From Streptomyces sp. NA02950 (GTDB taxonomy: Bacteria > Actinomycetota > Actinomycetes > Streptomycetales > Streptomycetaceae), in assembly GCF_013364155.1 (NCBI RefSeq), contig NZ_CP054916.1, forward strand, positions 1,054,001 through 1,118,000: 64,000 nt of DNA. The letters are read 5' to 3'. The position numbers and the translations under genes are program-made. Numbering within the stretch: the stretch's first letter is position 1; the number at the start of each line of letters is the position of its first letter. Below the pieces are notes generated by a model. The model was not told where the DNA came from. It made no database searches and saw only the letters and a list, made by a program, of their open reading frames with translations. Positions 43,764-52,440 of the stretch are shown one piece after another.

Positions 43764-45296
43764 CTACCAGGTCGTCGGCGCGTAGTCCTTCAGGAAACAG
43801 CCGAAGAGGTCCTCGCCCCGCTCACCCCGGACGATCGGGTCGTATACCCGGGCCGCGCCGTCGACGAGGTCGAGCGGGGCGTGGAAGCCCTCGGCGGCCA
43901 GCCGCATCTTGTCGGGGTGCGGCCGCTCGTCGGTGATCCAGCCGGTGTCGACGCTGGTCATCAGGATGGCGTCGGACTCGAACATCTCGCGTGCGCTGGT
44001 GCGGGTGAGCATGTTGAGCGAGGCCTTGGCCATATTGGTGTGCGGATGCCCGGCACCCTTGTATCCGCGGCCGAACTTGCCCTCCATCGCGGACACGTTC
44101 ACCACGTACTTGCGCCGGGCGGGCGCGGCGGCCATCGCCGGACGCAGTCGGCTCACCAGGATGAAGGGCGCCGTCTCGTTGCAGAGTTGCACTTCGAGCA
44201 TCTCGACGGGATCGACCTCGTGGACCCGCTGGATCCAGGTGTTGGTCGCGTCCAGGTCCGGTATGAGCCCGCCCGCGTCGATCGCGGTGCCGGCCTCGAT
44301 CCGGGCGGGTGAGGCGGAGCCGCTGGTGAGGGCGAGGGCAGTGAGGTCCTGTGGGGTCAGCGCGCCGTCCCGTGGACGGCGCGGCCCCGGCAGGGCCGTC
44401 TGGGAGCCGCTGCCGAAGGCGCCGAGGACCGTGGCCTCGGGCAGTTCCCCGGCGGGCAGCGGCGCCGACTCGCCCGCTATCAGCTCCGCGTACGCCTGAG
44501 GCGAGCGACGGACCGTCTGCGCGGCGTTGTTGATCAGGATGTCCAGCGGGCCCGCGGCGCTCACCGTGTCGGCCAGCCCGATGACCTGGGCGGGGTCCCG
44601 CAGATCAATGCCGACGATCTTCAACCGGTGCAGCCACTCACCGCTGTCGGGCATCGCCTTGAAGCGGCGGACGGCGTCATGGGGGAAGCGGGTGGTGATG
44701 GTGGTGTGCGCCCCGTCGCGCAGCAGCCGCAGCGCGATGTACATCCCGATCTTCGCGCGGCCGCCGGTGAGCAGCGCACGCCGTCCGGTGAGATCGGCAC
44801 GGGCGTCGCGGCGGGCCCGGTTCTCAGCGGCGCACTCGCGACAGAGCTGGTGGTAGAACGCGTCCACCTCGACATAGCGGGTCTTGCACACGTAGCAGGA
44901 GCGGGGGCGCACCAGGATGCCCGCGATCTCCGTGGTCACCGAACTGGTGAGGGCCAGGCCGAGCGTCTCGTCGTCGATCCGGTCGGCGGCCCCGGTGGCG
45001 GTGGCCTCGGTCACGGCCTTGTCGTTGGCGGTCTTCGCGGCCCGCCGCTCCTGGCGGCGGCGCTGCTTCACGGTGCGGTAGATCCCGGAGGTGGCGCGGC
45101 GCACGGTGATGGCATCGGGATGGTCGACCGGCAGCCGGTCGAGCTCCGCGAGCACGCTCAGGCAGGTCGCCAGCCGCTCGGGGTCGATGCCCGGCGCCTC
45201 GGACCCGGCGTCCGCCGCGTCCGCTGTCTCCGCTGTCTCCGCTGTCATGGGATCGACGCCCGCCGTCCCGGCCCGGCCCTCGTCAGTCACCGTCAT
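43764..45296 (-). CDS. SDR-fold protein with N-terminal zinc-finger-like segment
   Basis: A 510-residue protein. Residues 1-60 are acidic with a nonamer-derived AETAETADAADAG repeat. Around residues 130-155, RSCYVCKTRYVEVDAFYHQL then CRECA gives two Cys-x2-Cys pairs that could bind zinc. The rest is an SDR Rossmann fold: ALLTGGRAKIGMYIALRLL, DILINNAAQTVRRS. At the expected catalytic YxxxK it has HTNMAKASLNML, with Thr in place of Tyr, so it may not be a normal oxidoreductase. RGYKGAGHPHTN precedes it. The ATG at 45294-45296 is chosen as first start. No operon partner. Confidence 0.7.
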   Translation of the reverse strand: MTVTDEGRAGTAGVDPMTAETAETADAADAGSEAPGIDPERLATCLSVLAELDRLPVDHPDAITVRRATSGIYRTVKQRRRQERRAAKTANDKAVTEATATGAADRIDDETLGLALTSSVTTEIAGILVRPRSCYVCKTRYVEVDAFYHQLCRECAAENRARRDARADLTGRRALLTGGRAKIGMYIALRLLRDGAHTTITTRFPHDAVRRFKAMPDSGEWLHRLKIVGIDLRDPAQVIGLADTVSAAGPLDILINNAAQTVRRSPQAYAELIAGESAPLPAGELPEATVLGAFGSGSQTALPGPRRPRDGALTPQDLTALALTSGSASPARIEAGTAIDAGGLIPDLDATNTWIQRVHEVDPVEMLEVQLCNETAPFILVSRLRPAMAAAPARRKYVVNVSAMEGKFGRGYKGAGHPHTNMAKASLNMLTRTSAREMFESDAILMTSVDTGWITDERPHPDKMRLAAEGFHAPLDLVDGAARVYDPIVRGERGEDLFGCFLKDYAPTTW

Positions 45297-46051
45297 CGCC
45301 GCTGCCGCTTTCTGGATCGCCGTTTTCCCTGGTAACGGCGGAACTGTACGAAAGCGGGGCCGGATGCGCCAATCCCGGGCCGGTCGTGGGGGGCAGCGTC
45401 CCGGCTTCGGCCGGGACGCTGCCCCCGCGGCCGGCGGACGCGTCGGCGGGTCCCGGCGGGGCGGCGGGGCGGCGGGGCGGTGCCACGATGGACGTGACGC
45501 CGCACGGTCCGGCCACGGCCGGTGCCGACCGCGCCGAGCCGGGACGCCCGCGGCGGGGCCGCGCCGCGAAGGCCGGGGCGGCGCGGCCGGACGCCAGCGG
45601 GTGCTGCGGCGGTTCACCTGGGAACAGGCCGCCCGCGGCACCGCCGAGCACTACCGCGCGGCCATCGGCGCGCGCAGCCCCGCCGCCCGCGCCGGGCGCG
45701 GGATCGCACCCCGGCAGCGACCGTACGGGCCGCGCCGCGCGGGAACGGCCGCGCGGGGGCCATGGACCACGTCACGGAGCCGGGACGGTCCGGGCGGACG
45801 GTATGGCCCACGGACGAGCCACACCCGTGCGGTGCGCGCGCCCACCGCGCCGCGGAGCGGCAGGTGCCCGGTGACGGCCATGCCCTCGTCCCGAAAGGCG
45901 CGCCCGAGGGGCGCCGCCGTCGCGGCGGAGGCGACTCGTCGCCTTACGTGACTGCCCGTCACCCTCCCTCCCTGATCGGGACGTTCCGTCACCGCATCAC
46001 CGGTTCGAGGCAATACGCTCGGGGCATTGGTGGCGACAGAGGAGGAAGTGC
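45297..46051. other. 755-bp stretch without intact gene; possible glycosyltransferase scrap
   Basis: Frames on both strands are low-complexity and shadow-like. One 27-residue plus-strand piece (45595-45675), reading QRVLRRFTWEQAARGTAEHY, resembles the last helix of GT4 glycosyltransferases. No other part of such a gene remains. The final 60 bp carry the promoter and GAGGAGG ribosome site of the ligase gene. Confidence 0.45.
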
Positions 46052-47410
46052 ATGGGGACGGGCGATCGCGAACGGGCATATGAGCGGGCTCGGCAGGAGG
46101 CCGAGCGGCTGGCCGTGGACGGGGTCAGCGGAGTCGCGCTGACCTGGGTGGACAACGCGGGCCTCACCCGGGTCAAAGCCGTGCCCGCCGCACGGCTCCC
46201 GCACGCCGCGCGCCGCGGTGTCGGAATGTCCCCGGTCTTCGACGTCTATCTGGTCGACGACTCCATGACCACCAGCCCCCACATCGGCGGCCCCGACGGC
46301 GATCTGCGGCTCTTCCCCGACCTCGACCGGCTCACCCCGCTGGCCGCGCAGCCCGGCTGGGCATGGGCTCCGGCCGACCGGTACGACCAGGCGGGGGCGG
46401 CACACCCCGCCTGTCAACGGCTGTTCGCCCGGCGGATGACGGAGCGGGCCCGGGAGCGTGGGCTCACCCTGCGCATGGGGTTCGAGACGGAGTGGGTCAT
46501 CACCTCGGACGAGGCGACGGACGACGAACCGCGCTACCCCAGCGCGGGCCCTGCGTACGGAATGGCGCGGGTGGTCGACCTCTCCGGCTATCTCGCCGAT
46601 CTGCTCGGCGTCCTGCGCACCCAGCGGATCGAGGTGCTCCAACTCCACCCGGAGTACTCCCCCGGGCAGTTCGAGGTGTCCGTGGCACCCGCGGATCCGG
46701 TCGGCGCCGCCGATCTGGCCGTGCTGGTGCGGGAGACGATCCGGGCGGTGTCGGGGCGGGCCGGGCTGCGTCCGCTGTTCGGCCCGGTGGTGCGGGCGGG
46801 CGGGGTGGGCAACGGCGGCCATCTCCATATGAGCCTGTGGCAGGACGACCGCAATCTGTGCCGGGACGGCGACGGCCCCCACGGCATGACGGCGACGAGC
46901 GAGGCGTTCCTCGCCGGGGTACTGCGCGCGCTGCCCGCCCTGCTCGCGGTGGGCGCCCCCTCCCCCGCGAGCTATCTGCGGCTCGAGCCCTCCCGCTGGG
47001 CCGGGGCGTACCAGTGCTGGGGGCTGGAGAACCGGGAGGCCGCGCTGCGGTTCATCACCGGCGCACCGGATGACCCGGGGGCGGCCAACGCCGAGGTCAA
47101 GTGCTTCGACCCGGCGGCCAATCCGTATCTGGTGACGGGTTCGGTCATCGCCGCCGGGCTGGCCGGGCTGGACGCCGGTCTGACCCTGCCCGCGCCGGTC
47201 TCCGGTGACCCGGTGGTCCAGGGGCGGGAGCGGCGGCTGCCCACCTCGCTGCCGGAGGCACTGGAGCGGTTCGAGGACTCCGCGGTGCTCCGGGAGGCGA
47301 TGGGCGATCCGCTCTTCGAGTCCATCGCGGCGGTACGCCGGGCGGAGTCCGAGCTGTTCGCGAAGGCGAGCCCCCAGGAGATCGCGACCGCGACCCGCGG
47401 GCGGTACTGA
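46052..47410 (+). CDS. Glutamine-synthetase-like gamma-glutamyl ligase (FluG C-terminal type)
   Basis: A 452-residue ligase of the glutamine synthetase fold, expected to join glutamate's gamma-carboxyl to an amine other than ammonia. Visible are the metal-site GFETEW, NGGHLHMSL, WGLENREAALRFI and KCFDPAANPYLV, which differs from the canonical arginine-containing version. These changes mirror the GlnA3/GlnA4/FluG group acting on polyamines or ethanolamine rather than ammonium. It is followed after 3 bp by an amidohydrolase gene. The two together equal fungal FluG split into two proteins. Confidence 0.82.
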   Translation: MGTGDRERAYERARQEAERLAVDGVSGVALTWVDNAGLTRVKAVPAARLPHAARRGVGMSPVFDVYLVDDSMTTSPHIGGPDGDLRLFPDLDRLTPLAAQPGWAWAPADRYDQAGAAHPACQRLFARRMTERARERGLTLRMGFETEWVITSDEATDDEPRYPSAGPAYGMARVVDLSGYLADLLGVLRTQRIEVLQLHPEYSPGQFEVSVAPADPVGAADLAVLVRETIRAVSGRAGLRPLFGPVVRAGGVGNGGHLHMSLWQDDRNLCRDGDGPHGMTATSEAFLAGVLRALPALLAVGAPSPASYLRLEPSRWAGAYQCWGLENREAALRFITGAPDDPGAANAEVKCFDPAANPYLVTGSVIAAGLAGLDAGLTLPAPVSGDPVVQGRERRLPTSLPEALERFEDSAVLREAMGDPLFESIAAVRRAESELFAKASPQEIATATRGRY

Positions 47411-47413
47411 ACC

Positions 47414-48583
47414 GTGCCCGGCGCCGAGAGGCCGGACCCGGCCGAGCTTCCGCTGCCGCCCCTGGTGGACCACCACTGCCACGGGGTGGTCCGCTCCGAG
47501 CTGGACTCGGCCGCGTTCGAGGCGTTCCTGACCGAGTCCGACGCGCCCGCGGCGCTCGGCACCACGTTCTTCGACAGCCAGTTGGGCTTCGCGGTACGGC
47601 GCTGGTGTCCACCGCTGCTCGGGCTGGACCCGCACTGCCCGCCCGCCCGGTACCTCGCCCGGCGGCGCGAGATGGGGGCGCGGGAGGTGACCCGGCGGCT
47701 GCTGGCGGCGTCCGGCATCGGTGAGTTCCTGGTGGACACGGGACTGCCCGGGGACCTCACCACACCGCGGGAGCTGGCCGCGGCGGCGGGCGGTACGGCC
47801 CATGAGATCGTCCGCCTGGAACAGCTGGCGGAGCGGACCGCGGACACCGCGCTGACCGCGGACGACTTCCTGACCGGGCTGGCGGACGGGGTGCGCGAGG
47901 CGGCCCGTACGGCGGCGGGGTTCAAGTCGGTGGCCGCGTACCGCTACGGGCTGGACTTGGCGCCCGAACCCCCGGCCCCGGCCGACGTGCACACCGCGGC
48001 CGAGCGCTGGCTCGCCCGCCGGGCCGAGAGCAACGGGGCCGCGGCCCGGGTCACCGATCCCGTACTGCTGCGCCATCTGCTGTGGTCGGCCGCGCACACC
48101 GGGCTGCCGCTCCAACTGCACACCGGGTTCGGCGATCCGGATCTGCGGCTGGACCGCTGCGATCCGCTCGCGCTCACCGACTTCATCCGCGCGGTACGGC
48201 CCACCGGCTGCACGCTGATCCTGTTGCACGGCTATCCGTACCACCGCGGCGCGGGCTATCTGGCCGCCGTCTTCCCCCATGTCTACGCCGATGTGGGGCT
48301 GGCCCTGACGCACACCGGGGCGCGGGCCGGGGCCGTGCTCGCCGAGATGATGGAGCTCGCCCCCTTCGGCAAGGTGCTGTTCTCGACCGACGCCTACGGG
48401 CTGCCCGAGCTGTATGTGGTGGGGGCCCGGCTGTTCAGGGAGGGGCTGTCCGCGCTGGTGAACGGCTGGGTGGCGGAGGGAGCCTGGTCGCGGCGGGACG
48501 CCCACCGGGTGGCGGCGCTGCTCGCCGCGGACAACGCCCGCCGGGTGTACGGGCTGGGCAGCGCGTCCGGCCGCGACATCTGA
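47414..48583 (+). CDS. Amidohydrolase (FluG N-terminal type)
   Basis: A 389-residue metal-dependent hydrolase of the amidohydrolase_2 fold. LPPLVDHHCHGVVRSEL provides the HxH metal site, LPLQLHTGFGD and LILLHGYPYHRGAGYL the later histidines, and VLFSTDAYGLPELYVVG the catalytic aspartate. The GTG start is 3 bp after the ligase stop, so the pair is cotranscribed. Such an enzyme could release the gamma-glutamyl product or process a related amide. The pathway is inferred from the pairing. Confidence 0.84.
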   Translation: MPGAERPDPAELPLPPLVDHHCHGVVRSELDSAAFEAFLTESDAPAALGTTFFDSQLGFAVRRWCPPLLGLDPHCPPARYLARRREMGAREVTRRLLAASGIGEFLVDTGLPGDLTTPRELAAAAGGTAHEIVRLEQLAERTADTALTADDFLTGLADGVREAARTAAGFKSVAAYRYGLDLAPEPPAPADVHTAAERWLARRAESNGAAARVTDPVLLRHLLWSAAHTGLPLQLHTGFGDPDLRLDRCDPLALTDFIRAVRPTGCTLILLHGYPYHRGAGYLAAVFPHVYADVGLALTHTGARAGAVLAEMMELAPFGKVLFSTDAYGLPELYVVGARLFREGLSALVNGWVAEGAWSRRDAHRVAALLAADNARRVYGLGSASGRDI

Positions 48584-48769
48584 GCGGCCCCGGGCATCCC
48601 GGTCCGGCCGCCACGAAGGGATCGGGCCTCTCCCCCGCGGGTCCCTCCCCGGCGTGCTCCCCTCCTCCTCCACCCGACTTCCACCGAGCCTCCGCCCCGG
48701 GGTGGCGCGGGTACCGGGTGCGGGCAGTACGGTGCCCCAACGAACCCGTCAGTAACCGGAGGAGATCGC

Positions 48770-49561
48770 ATGCGGATCAGCGGTACGACCGTCCTGCTCA
48801 CCGGGGCCACCGGGGGCATCGGCCAGACACTGGCCCGCGCGCTCGCGGCCAAGGGCGCCACACTCCTGCTCACCGGGCGGCGCGAGGAGGTGCTGCGGCC
48901 GCTGGCCGACCGTCTGGGCGCACGGGCGCTGGTGGCCGATCTGGCCGACCGGTCGGATCTGGAGCGGCTCGCCGAGGAGGCATCGGACGCCCGTATCCTC
49001 ATCGCCAACGCCGCGCTGCCCTCCAGCGGGCAGGTGCTCGACTACCGCACCGACCAGCTCGACCGCGCCCTCGACGTCAATCTGCGCGCTCCGCTGCTGC
49101 TGTCCCGGCTGATGGCCCCGAAGATGGTGGCCGAGGGCTCCGGCCATCTGGTGATGATCGGCTCGCTCTCGGGCCGTACCGCCTCCCCCGGTGCCGCGCT
49201 CTACAACGCGTCCAAGTTCGGGCTGCGCGGCTTCACCCTGGGACTGCGGCAGGACCTGCACGGCACGGGCGTCGGGGTCTCGCTGGTGCAGCCCGGATTC
49301 GTGGGCGACGCCGGGATGTTCGCCGACTCCGGCGCCACGCCGCCCGCCGGGGTGCGGACCGTGTCCACCCGCCAGGTGGCGGTGGCGACCATCCGCGCCA
49401 TCGAACGCAACCGGGCCGAGGTGAACGTCGCCCCGGTGGAGCTGCGCTTCGGCAGCGCACTCGGCGGACTCTTCCCGAGCCTGTCCGAGCGGGTTCAGCG
49501 GCAGGCCGGGGCCGGCAGGACCGCGGCCCAACTCTCGGACGGGCAGCGCGACAAGCGCTGA
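48770..49561 (+). CDS. Short-chain dehydrogenase/reductase
   Basis: A 263-residue classical SDR: TVLLTGATGGIGQTLARALA (cofactor), IANAALPSSG, catalytic MIGSLSGRTASPGAALYNASK (Ser and YxxxK intact). The ATG follows GGAGGAG. It stands alone between the amidohydrolase and alcohol dehydrogenase. Substrate unknown. Confidence 0.92.
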   Translation: MRISGTTVLLTGATGGIGQTLARALAAKGATLLLTGRREEVLRPLADRLGARALVADLADRSDLERLAEEASDARILIANAALPSSGQVLDYRTDQLDRALDVNLRAPLLLSRLMAPKMVAEGSGHLVMIGSLSGRTASPGAALYNASKFGLRGFTLGLRQDLHGTGVGVSLVQPGFVGDAGMFADSGATPPAGVRTVSTRQVAVATIRAIERNRAEVNVAPVELRFGSALGGLFPSLSERVQRQAGAGRTAAQLSDGQRDKR

Positions 49562-49624
49562 TACCCGCCGGTTGTGGTGTAGGTTCGAGCGCCCCCACCG
49601 GGTGTTCGAGCGAGGAGCGGGTCG

Positions 49625-50686
49625 ATGCGTGCTGTGGTGTTCGATGACTTCGGGCACAGGCCCGAGGTCCGGGTCGTCGACGACCCGGCCCCCTCCCGGA
49701 GCGGTGCGGTCATCCGGGTCGAGGCGACCGGGCTGTGCCGCAGCGACTGGCACGGCTGGATGGGCCACGACCCGGAGATACGGCTGCCGCATGTCCCCGG
49801 CCATGAACTGGCGGGCGTGGTGGAGGAGGTGGGCCCGGACGTCCTCAACTGGAGTCCGGGACACCGGGTCACCGTCCCCTTCGTCTGTGCCTGCGGGCGC
49901 TGTGCCGCCTGCGCGGAGGGCGCCCAGCAGGTGTGCGAGCGGCAGACCCAGCCGGGGTTCACCCACTGGGGATCGTTCGCCGAGTTCGTGGCGATCGAGA
50001 ACGCCGATGTGAATCTGGTCGGCATCCGCAGCGAGCTGTCGTTCACCACGGCCGCCGGTCTCGGCTGCCGCTTCGCCGCCGCGTTCCGTGCCGTGGTGGC
50101 GCAGGGCCGGGTCGCCCCGGGCGAATGGGTCGCGGTGCACGGCTGCGGCGGGGTGGGGCTGTCCGCGGTCATGATCGCCGCGGCGGCCGGGGCGCGGGTG
50201 GTGGCGGTGGACATCTCCCCCCGGGCGCTCGCGCTGGCCGCGCGGTTCGGGGCGGAGGTGTGCGTGGACGTGGCGTCCACCCTGGGCTCGGTGGCGGAGG
50301 CGGTCGCGGACGCGACGGGCGGCGGGGCCCATGTCTCGCTGGACGCGCTGGGCTCCCCGCGCACCTGCGCGGCGTCCATCAAGTCCCTCCGCCGCCATGG
50401 CCGCCATGTCCAGGTGGGGTTGCTGCCCCCGGCCGCCGGGAGCCCGATGCTCCCCATGGACCAGGTGATCGCGCTCGAACTGCAACTGCTGGGCAGCCAC
50501 GGCATGGCCGCCCACGCCTACCGGCCGATGATGGAGATGGTCGAGGCCGGATCGCTGCGGCCCGATCTGCTGGTCACCGATGTCATCGGACTGGACGAGG
50601 TGCCCGATGCGCTGTCCACGATGGCGGCGGGGGCCAAGGGCGGGGTCACCGTCATCGAACCGGGCCGCCCGCCCCTGAGGCGCTGA
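49625..50686 (+). CDS. Zinc-dependent alcohol dehydrogenase family protein
   Basis: A 353-residue MDR-fold dehydrogenase. The catalytic zinc is held by TGLCRSDWHGW (Cys) and LPHVPGHELAGVV (His/Glu). The structural zinc cysteines are in CACGRCAACAEGAQQVC, and the cofactor loop is HGCGGVGLSAVMIA. The ATG at 49625 follows a GAGGAG site. Substrate unknown. It lies about 60 bp after the SDR gene on the same strand and may share its transcript. Confidence 0.92.
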   Translation: MRAVVFDDFGHRPEVRVVDDPAPSRSGAVIRVEATGLCRSDWHGWMGHDPEIRLPHVPGHELAGVVEEVGPDVLNWSPGHRVTVPFVCACGRCAACAEGAQQVCERQTQPGFTHWGSFAEFVAIENADVNLVGIRSELSFTTAAGLGCRFAAAFRAVVAQGRVAPGEWVAVHGCGGVGLSAVMIAAAAGARVVAVDISPRALALAARFGAEVCVDVASTLGSVAEAVADATGGGAHVSLDALGSPRTCAASIKSLRRHGRHVQVGLLPPAAGSPMLPMDQVIALELQLLGSHGMAAHAYRPMMEMVEAGSLRPDLLVTDVIGLDEVPDALSTMAAGAKGGVTVIEPGRPPLRR

Positions 50687-50741
50687 CGGCGGCGCTGACG
50701 GCGGCGTGTTAGCCCGGATGCCCGCGCTCGACACGCGTAAC

Positions 50742-50801
50742 CGAAACTTTTGCGTTTCGATGAGGTGGCGGCTACGTTCACGGTGTACGAAACGGTTTCG
50801 T
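50742..50801 (+). promoter_or_regulatory. Promoter overlapped by two TetR-type palindromes
   Basis: CGAAAC-6-GTTTCG (50742-50759) covers a -35-like TTGCGT (50750-50755). A -10-like TACGTT follows at 17-bp spacing (50773-50778). Then ACGAAACGGTTTCGT (50787-50801), a 7+1+7 palindrome, lies just downstream of the -10. Binding at either or both would silence the exporter. No TetR gene is adjacent, so the regulator is unlinked or lost. Confidence 0.7.
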
Positions 50802-50844
50802 TTCCCTGCGGAATCGTTCAGCCTCCAGCCCGGAGGGCACCGCC

Positions 50845-52356
50845 ATGCGCCAGACCACCCCCGGCACCACCGGCACCTCGACCGGCCCGACCACTCCGAC
50901 CTCCCCGCCGGCCGACGCGGTCCGGCACCGCTGGTGGATCCTCGCCGCCATCGGCATCGCCCAGTTGATGGCGGTCCTCGACGCCACCGTCGTGAACATC
51001 GCCCTGCCCTCGGCACAGCGGGACCTCGGCTTCTCCGACGGCGACCGCCAGTGGATCGTCACCGCCTACTCCCTCTGCTTCGGCAGTCTGCTGCTCCTCG
51101 GCGGGCGGCTGGCCGACCTCTTCGGCCGCAGGGCGGTCTTCCTCATCGGCGTGGCCGGGTTCGCCGCGGCCTCGGCGCTCGCGGGAGCGGCGGGCGGCTT
51201 CGGACTGCTGGTCACCGGCCGTGCCCTGCAAGGCCTTTTCGCCGCACTGCTCGCCCCCGCCGCGCTGTCCCTGCTCAACACCACCTTCACCGACCCCAGG
51301 GAGCGGGCGAAGGCGTTCGGCGCGTACGGGGCGATCGCCGTGTCGGGCGGCGGTATCGGGCTGCTGCTGGGCGGGCTGCTCACCGAGCATCTGAGCTGGC
51401 GGTGGACCCTCTACGTCAACCTCGGCTTCGCCGCCCTCGCCCTGGCCGGCGGAGTGGCGTTCCTCCGGCGCGGCGCACCCGCGGACCGGCCCCGGCTCGA
51501 CCTCCCGGGCACCGTGCTGGTCTCCGCGGGCCTCTTCGGCCTGGTCTACGGCTTCTCCAACGCCGAGAGCCACTCCTGGTCCTCCCCGCTCACCTGGGGA
51601 TTCCTGACCGCCGGGACCGTACTGCTGATCGCCTTCGCCCGCTGGCAGACGCGTACGGCCCATCCGCTGCTGCCGCCCCGGGTGCTGCTGGACCGCGACC
51701 GCGGCGCCTCCTTCCTGGCCATCGGGCTCTCCGGCGCGGGCATGTTCGGCGTCTTCCTCTTCCTGACCTACTACCTCCAGGGCGGTCTGCGGTTCAGCCC
51801 CGTCCAGACCGGGCTGGCGTTCCTCCCGATGATCGGCGGACTGATGGTCACCGCGCAGTTCTCCACCGGCATCCTGGTCCCCCGTCTCGGCCCCAAGGCG
51901 GTGGTGCCGCTCGGGATGGGGCTGACCGCCATCGCCATGGTGTGGCTGACCGGCCTCGACCTGGACAGCGGCTACGCCGTGGCCGTGCTGCCGCCGCTGC
52001 TGGCTTCCGGGATCGGGCTCGGCCTGGTGATGCCCCCGGCGATGGCCATGGCCACCGACCGGATCGGCTCGGACGACGCCGGGGTCGCCTCCGCGGCCGT
52101 CAACACCATGCAGCAGATCGGCGGTTCCATCGGCACCGCCCTGCTCAACACCCTGGCCGCCGAGGCCTCGGCCGACTACCTGGCGGCACACGGGCCGGGC
52201 CCGGTCACCGCGGTCCGGGCCCAGTTGCACAGCTACGAGGTCGCCTACTGGTGGTCGGCGGGCTTCTTCGTCGCGGGCGTACTGCTCACGGCGGCCCTGT
52301 ACCGCAAGGGCCGGACCGGGAAGGACGCCGACACTCCGGTGGCCGTACCGGTGTGA
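50845..52356 (+). CDS. DHA2-family (14-helix) drug exporter, MFS
   Basis: A 503-residue proton-driven exporter of the EmrB/QacA type. LMAVLDATVVNIALPSAQRD in helix 1 is the DHA2 signature, with GGRLADLFGRRAVFLIG between helices 2 and 3, RALQGLFAALLAPAALSLL in helix 4 and antiporter-type GAIAVSGGGIGLLLGG in helix 5. Fourteen hydrophobic helices are expected. The ATG at 50845 follows AGGGC; the region upstream carries two palindromic operators. Cargo unknown. Confidence 0.93.
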   Translation: MRQTTPGTTGTSTGPTTPTSPPADAVRHRWWILAAIGIAQLMAVLDATVVNIALPSAQRDLGFSDGDRQWIVTAYSLCFGSLLLLGGRLADLFGRRAVFLIGVAGFAAASALAGAAGGFGLLVTGRALQGLFAALLAPAALSLLNTTFTDPRERAKAFGAYGAIAVSGGGIGLLLGGLLTEHLSWRWTLYVNLGFAALALAGGVAFLRRGAPADRPRLDLPGTVLVSAGLFGLVYGFSNAESHSWSSPLTWGFLTAGTVLLIAFARWQTRTAHPLLPPRVLLDRDRGASFLAIGLSGAGMFGVFLFLTYYLQGGLRFSPVQTGLAFLPMIGGLMVTAQFSTGILVPRLGPKAVVPLGMGLTAIAMVWLTGLDLDSGYAVAVLPPLLASGIGLGLVMPPAMAMATDRIGSDDAGVASAAVNTMQQIGGSIGTALLNTLAAEASADYLAAHGPGPVTAVRAQLHSYEVAYWWSAGFFVAGVLLTAALYRKGRTGKDADTPVAVPV

Positions 52357-52400
52357 GCCGGTAGGGCCACACCGACGCCCCGCCGGTCCCCGCCGCCCCG

Positions 52401-52440
52401 CAGTCCTCAGTCCTTGCCTCAGTCCTCAGTCCCCAGTCCA
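52401..52440 (-). repeat. Heptamer repeat (CAGTCCT-type, five copies) at the sigma remnant's 3' end
   Basis: Five copies of CAGTCCT/C/A with one 5-bp interruption. On the minus strand the unit reads (A/G)GGACTG-like and overlaps where the stop codon of an intact ECF41 sigma gene should be. The first unit there, GGACTGG, has lost the TGA that other units (GGACTGA) contain. Confidence 0.8.

Noticed and set aside
45386..45874. Plus-strand frame of about 160 codons in the 45.3-46.0 kb gap
   Set aside because: Composition is Pro/Arg/Gly/Ala low complexity with no ribosome site. Only a 27-residue GT4-like scrap in another frame is credible.
46000..48670. An 894-codon minus-strand frame opposite the ligase and amidohydrolase
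   Set aside because: Antisense shadow. The plus-strand genes carry the metal-site motifs, and the antisense protein is Arg/Gly/Pro/Gln-rich with no fold.
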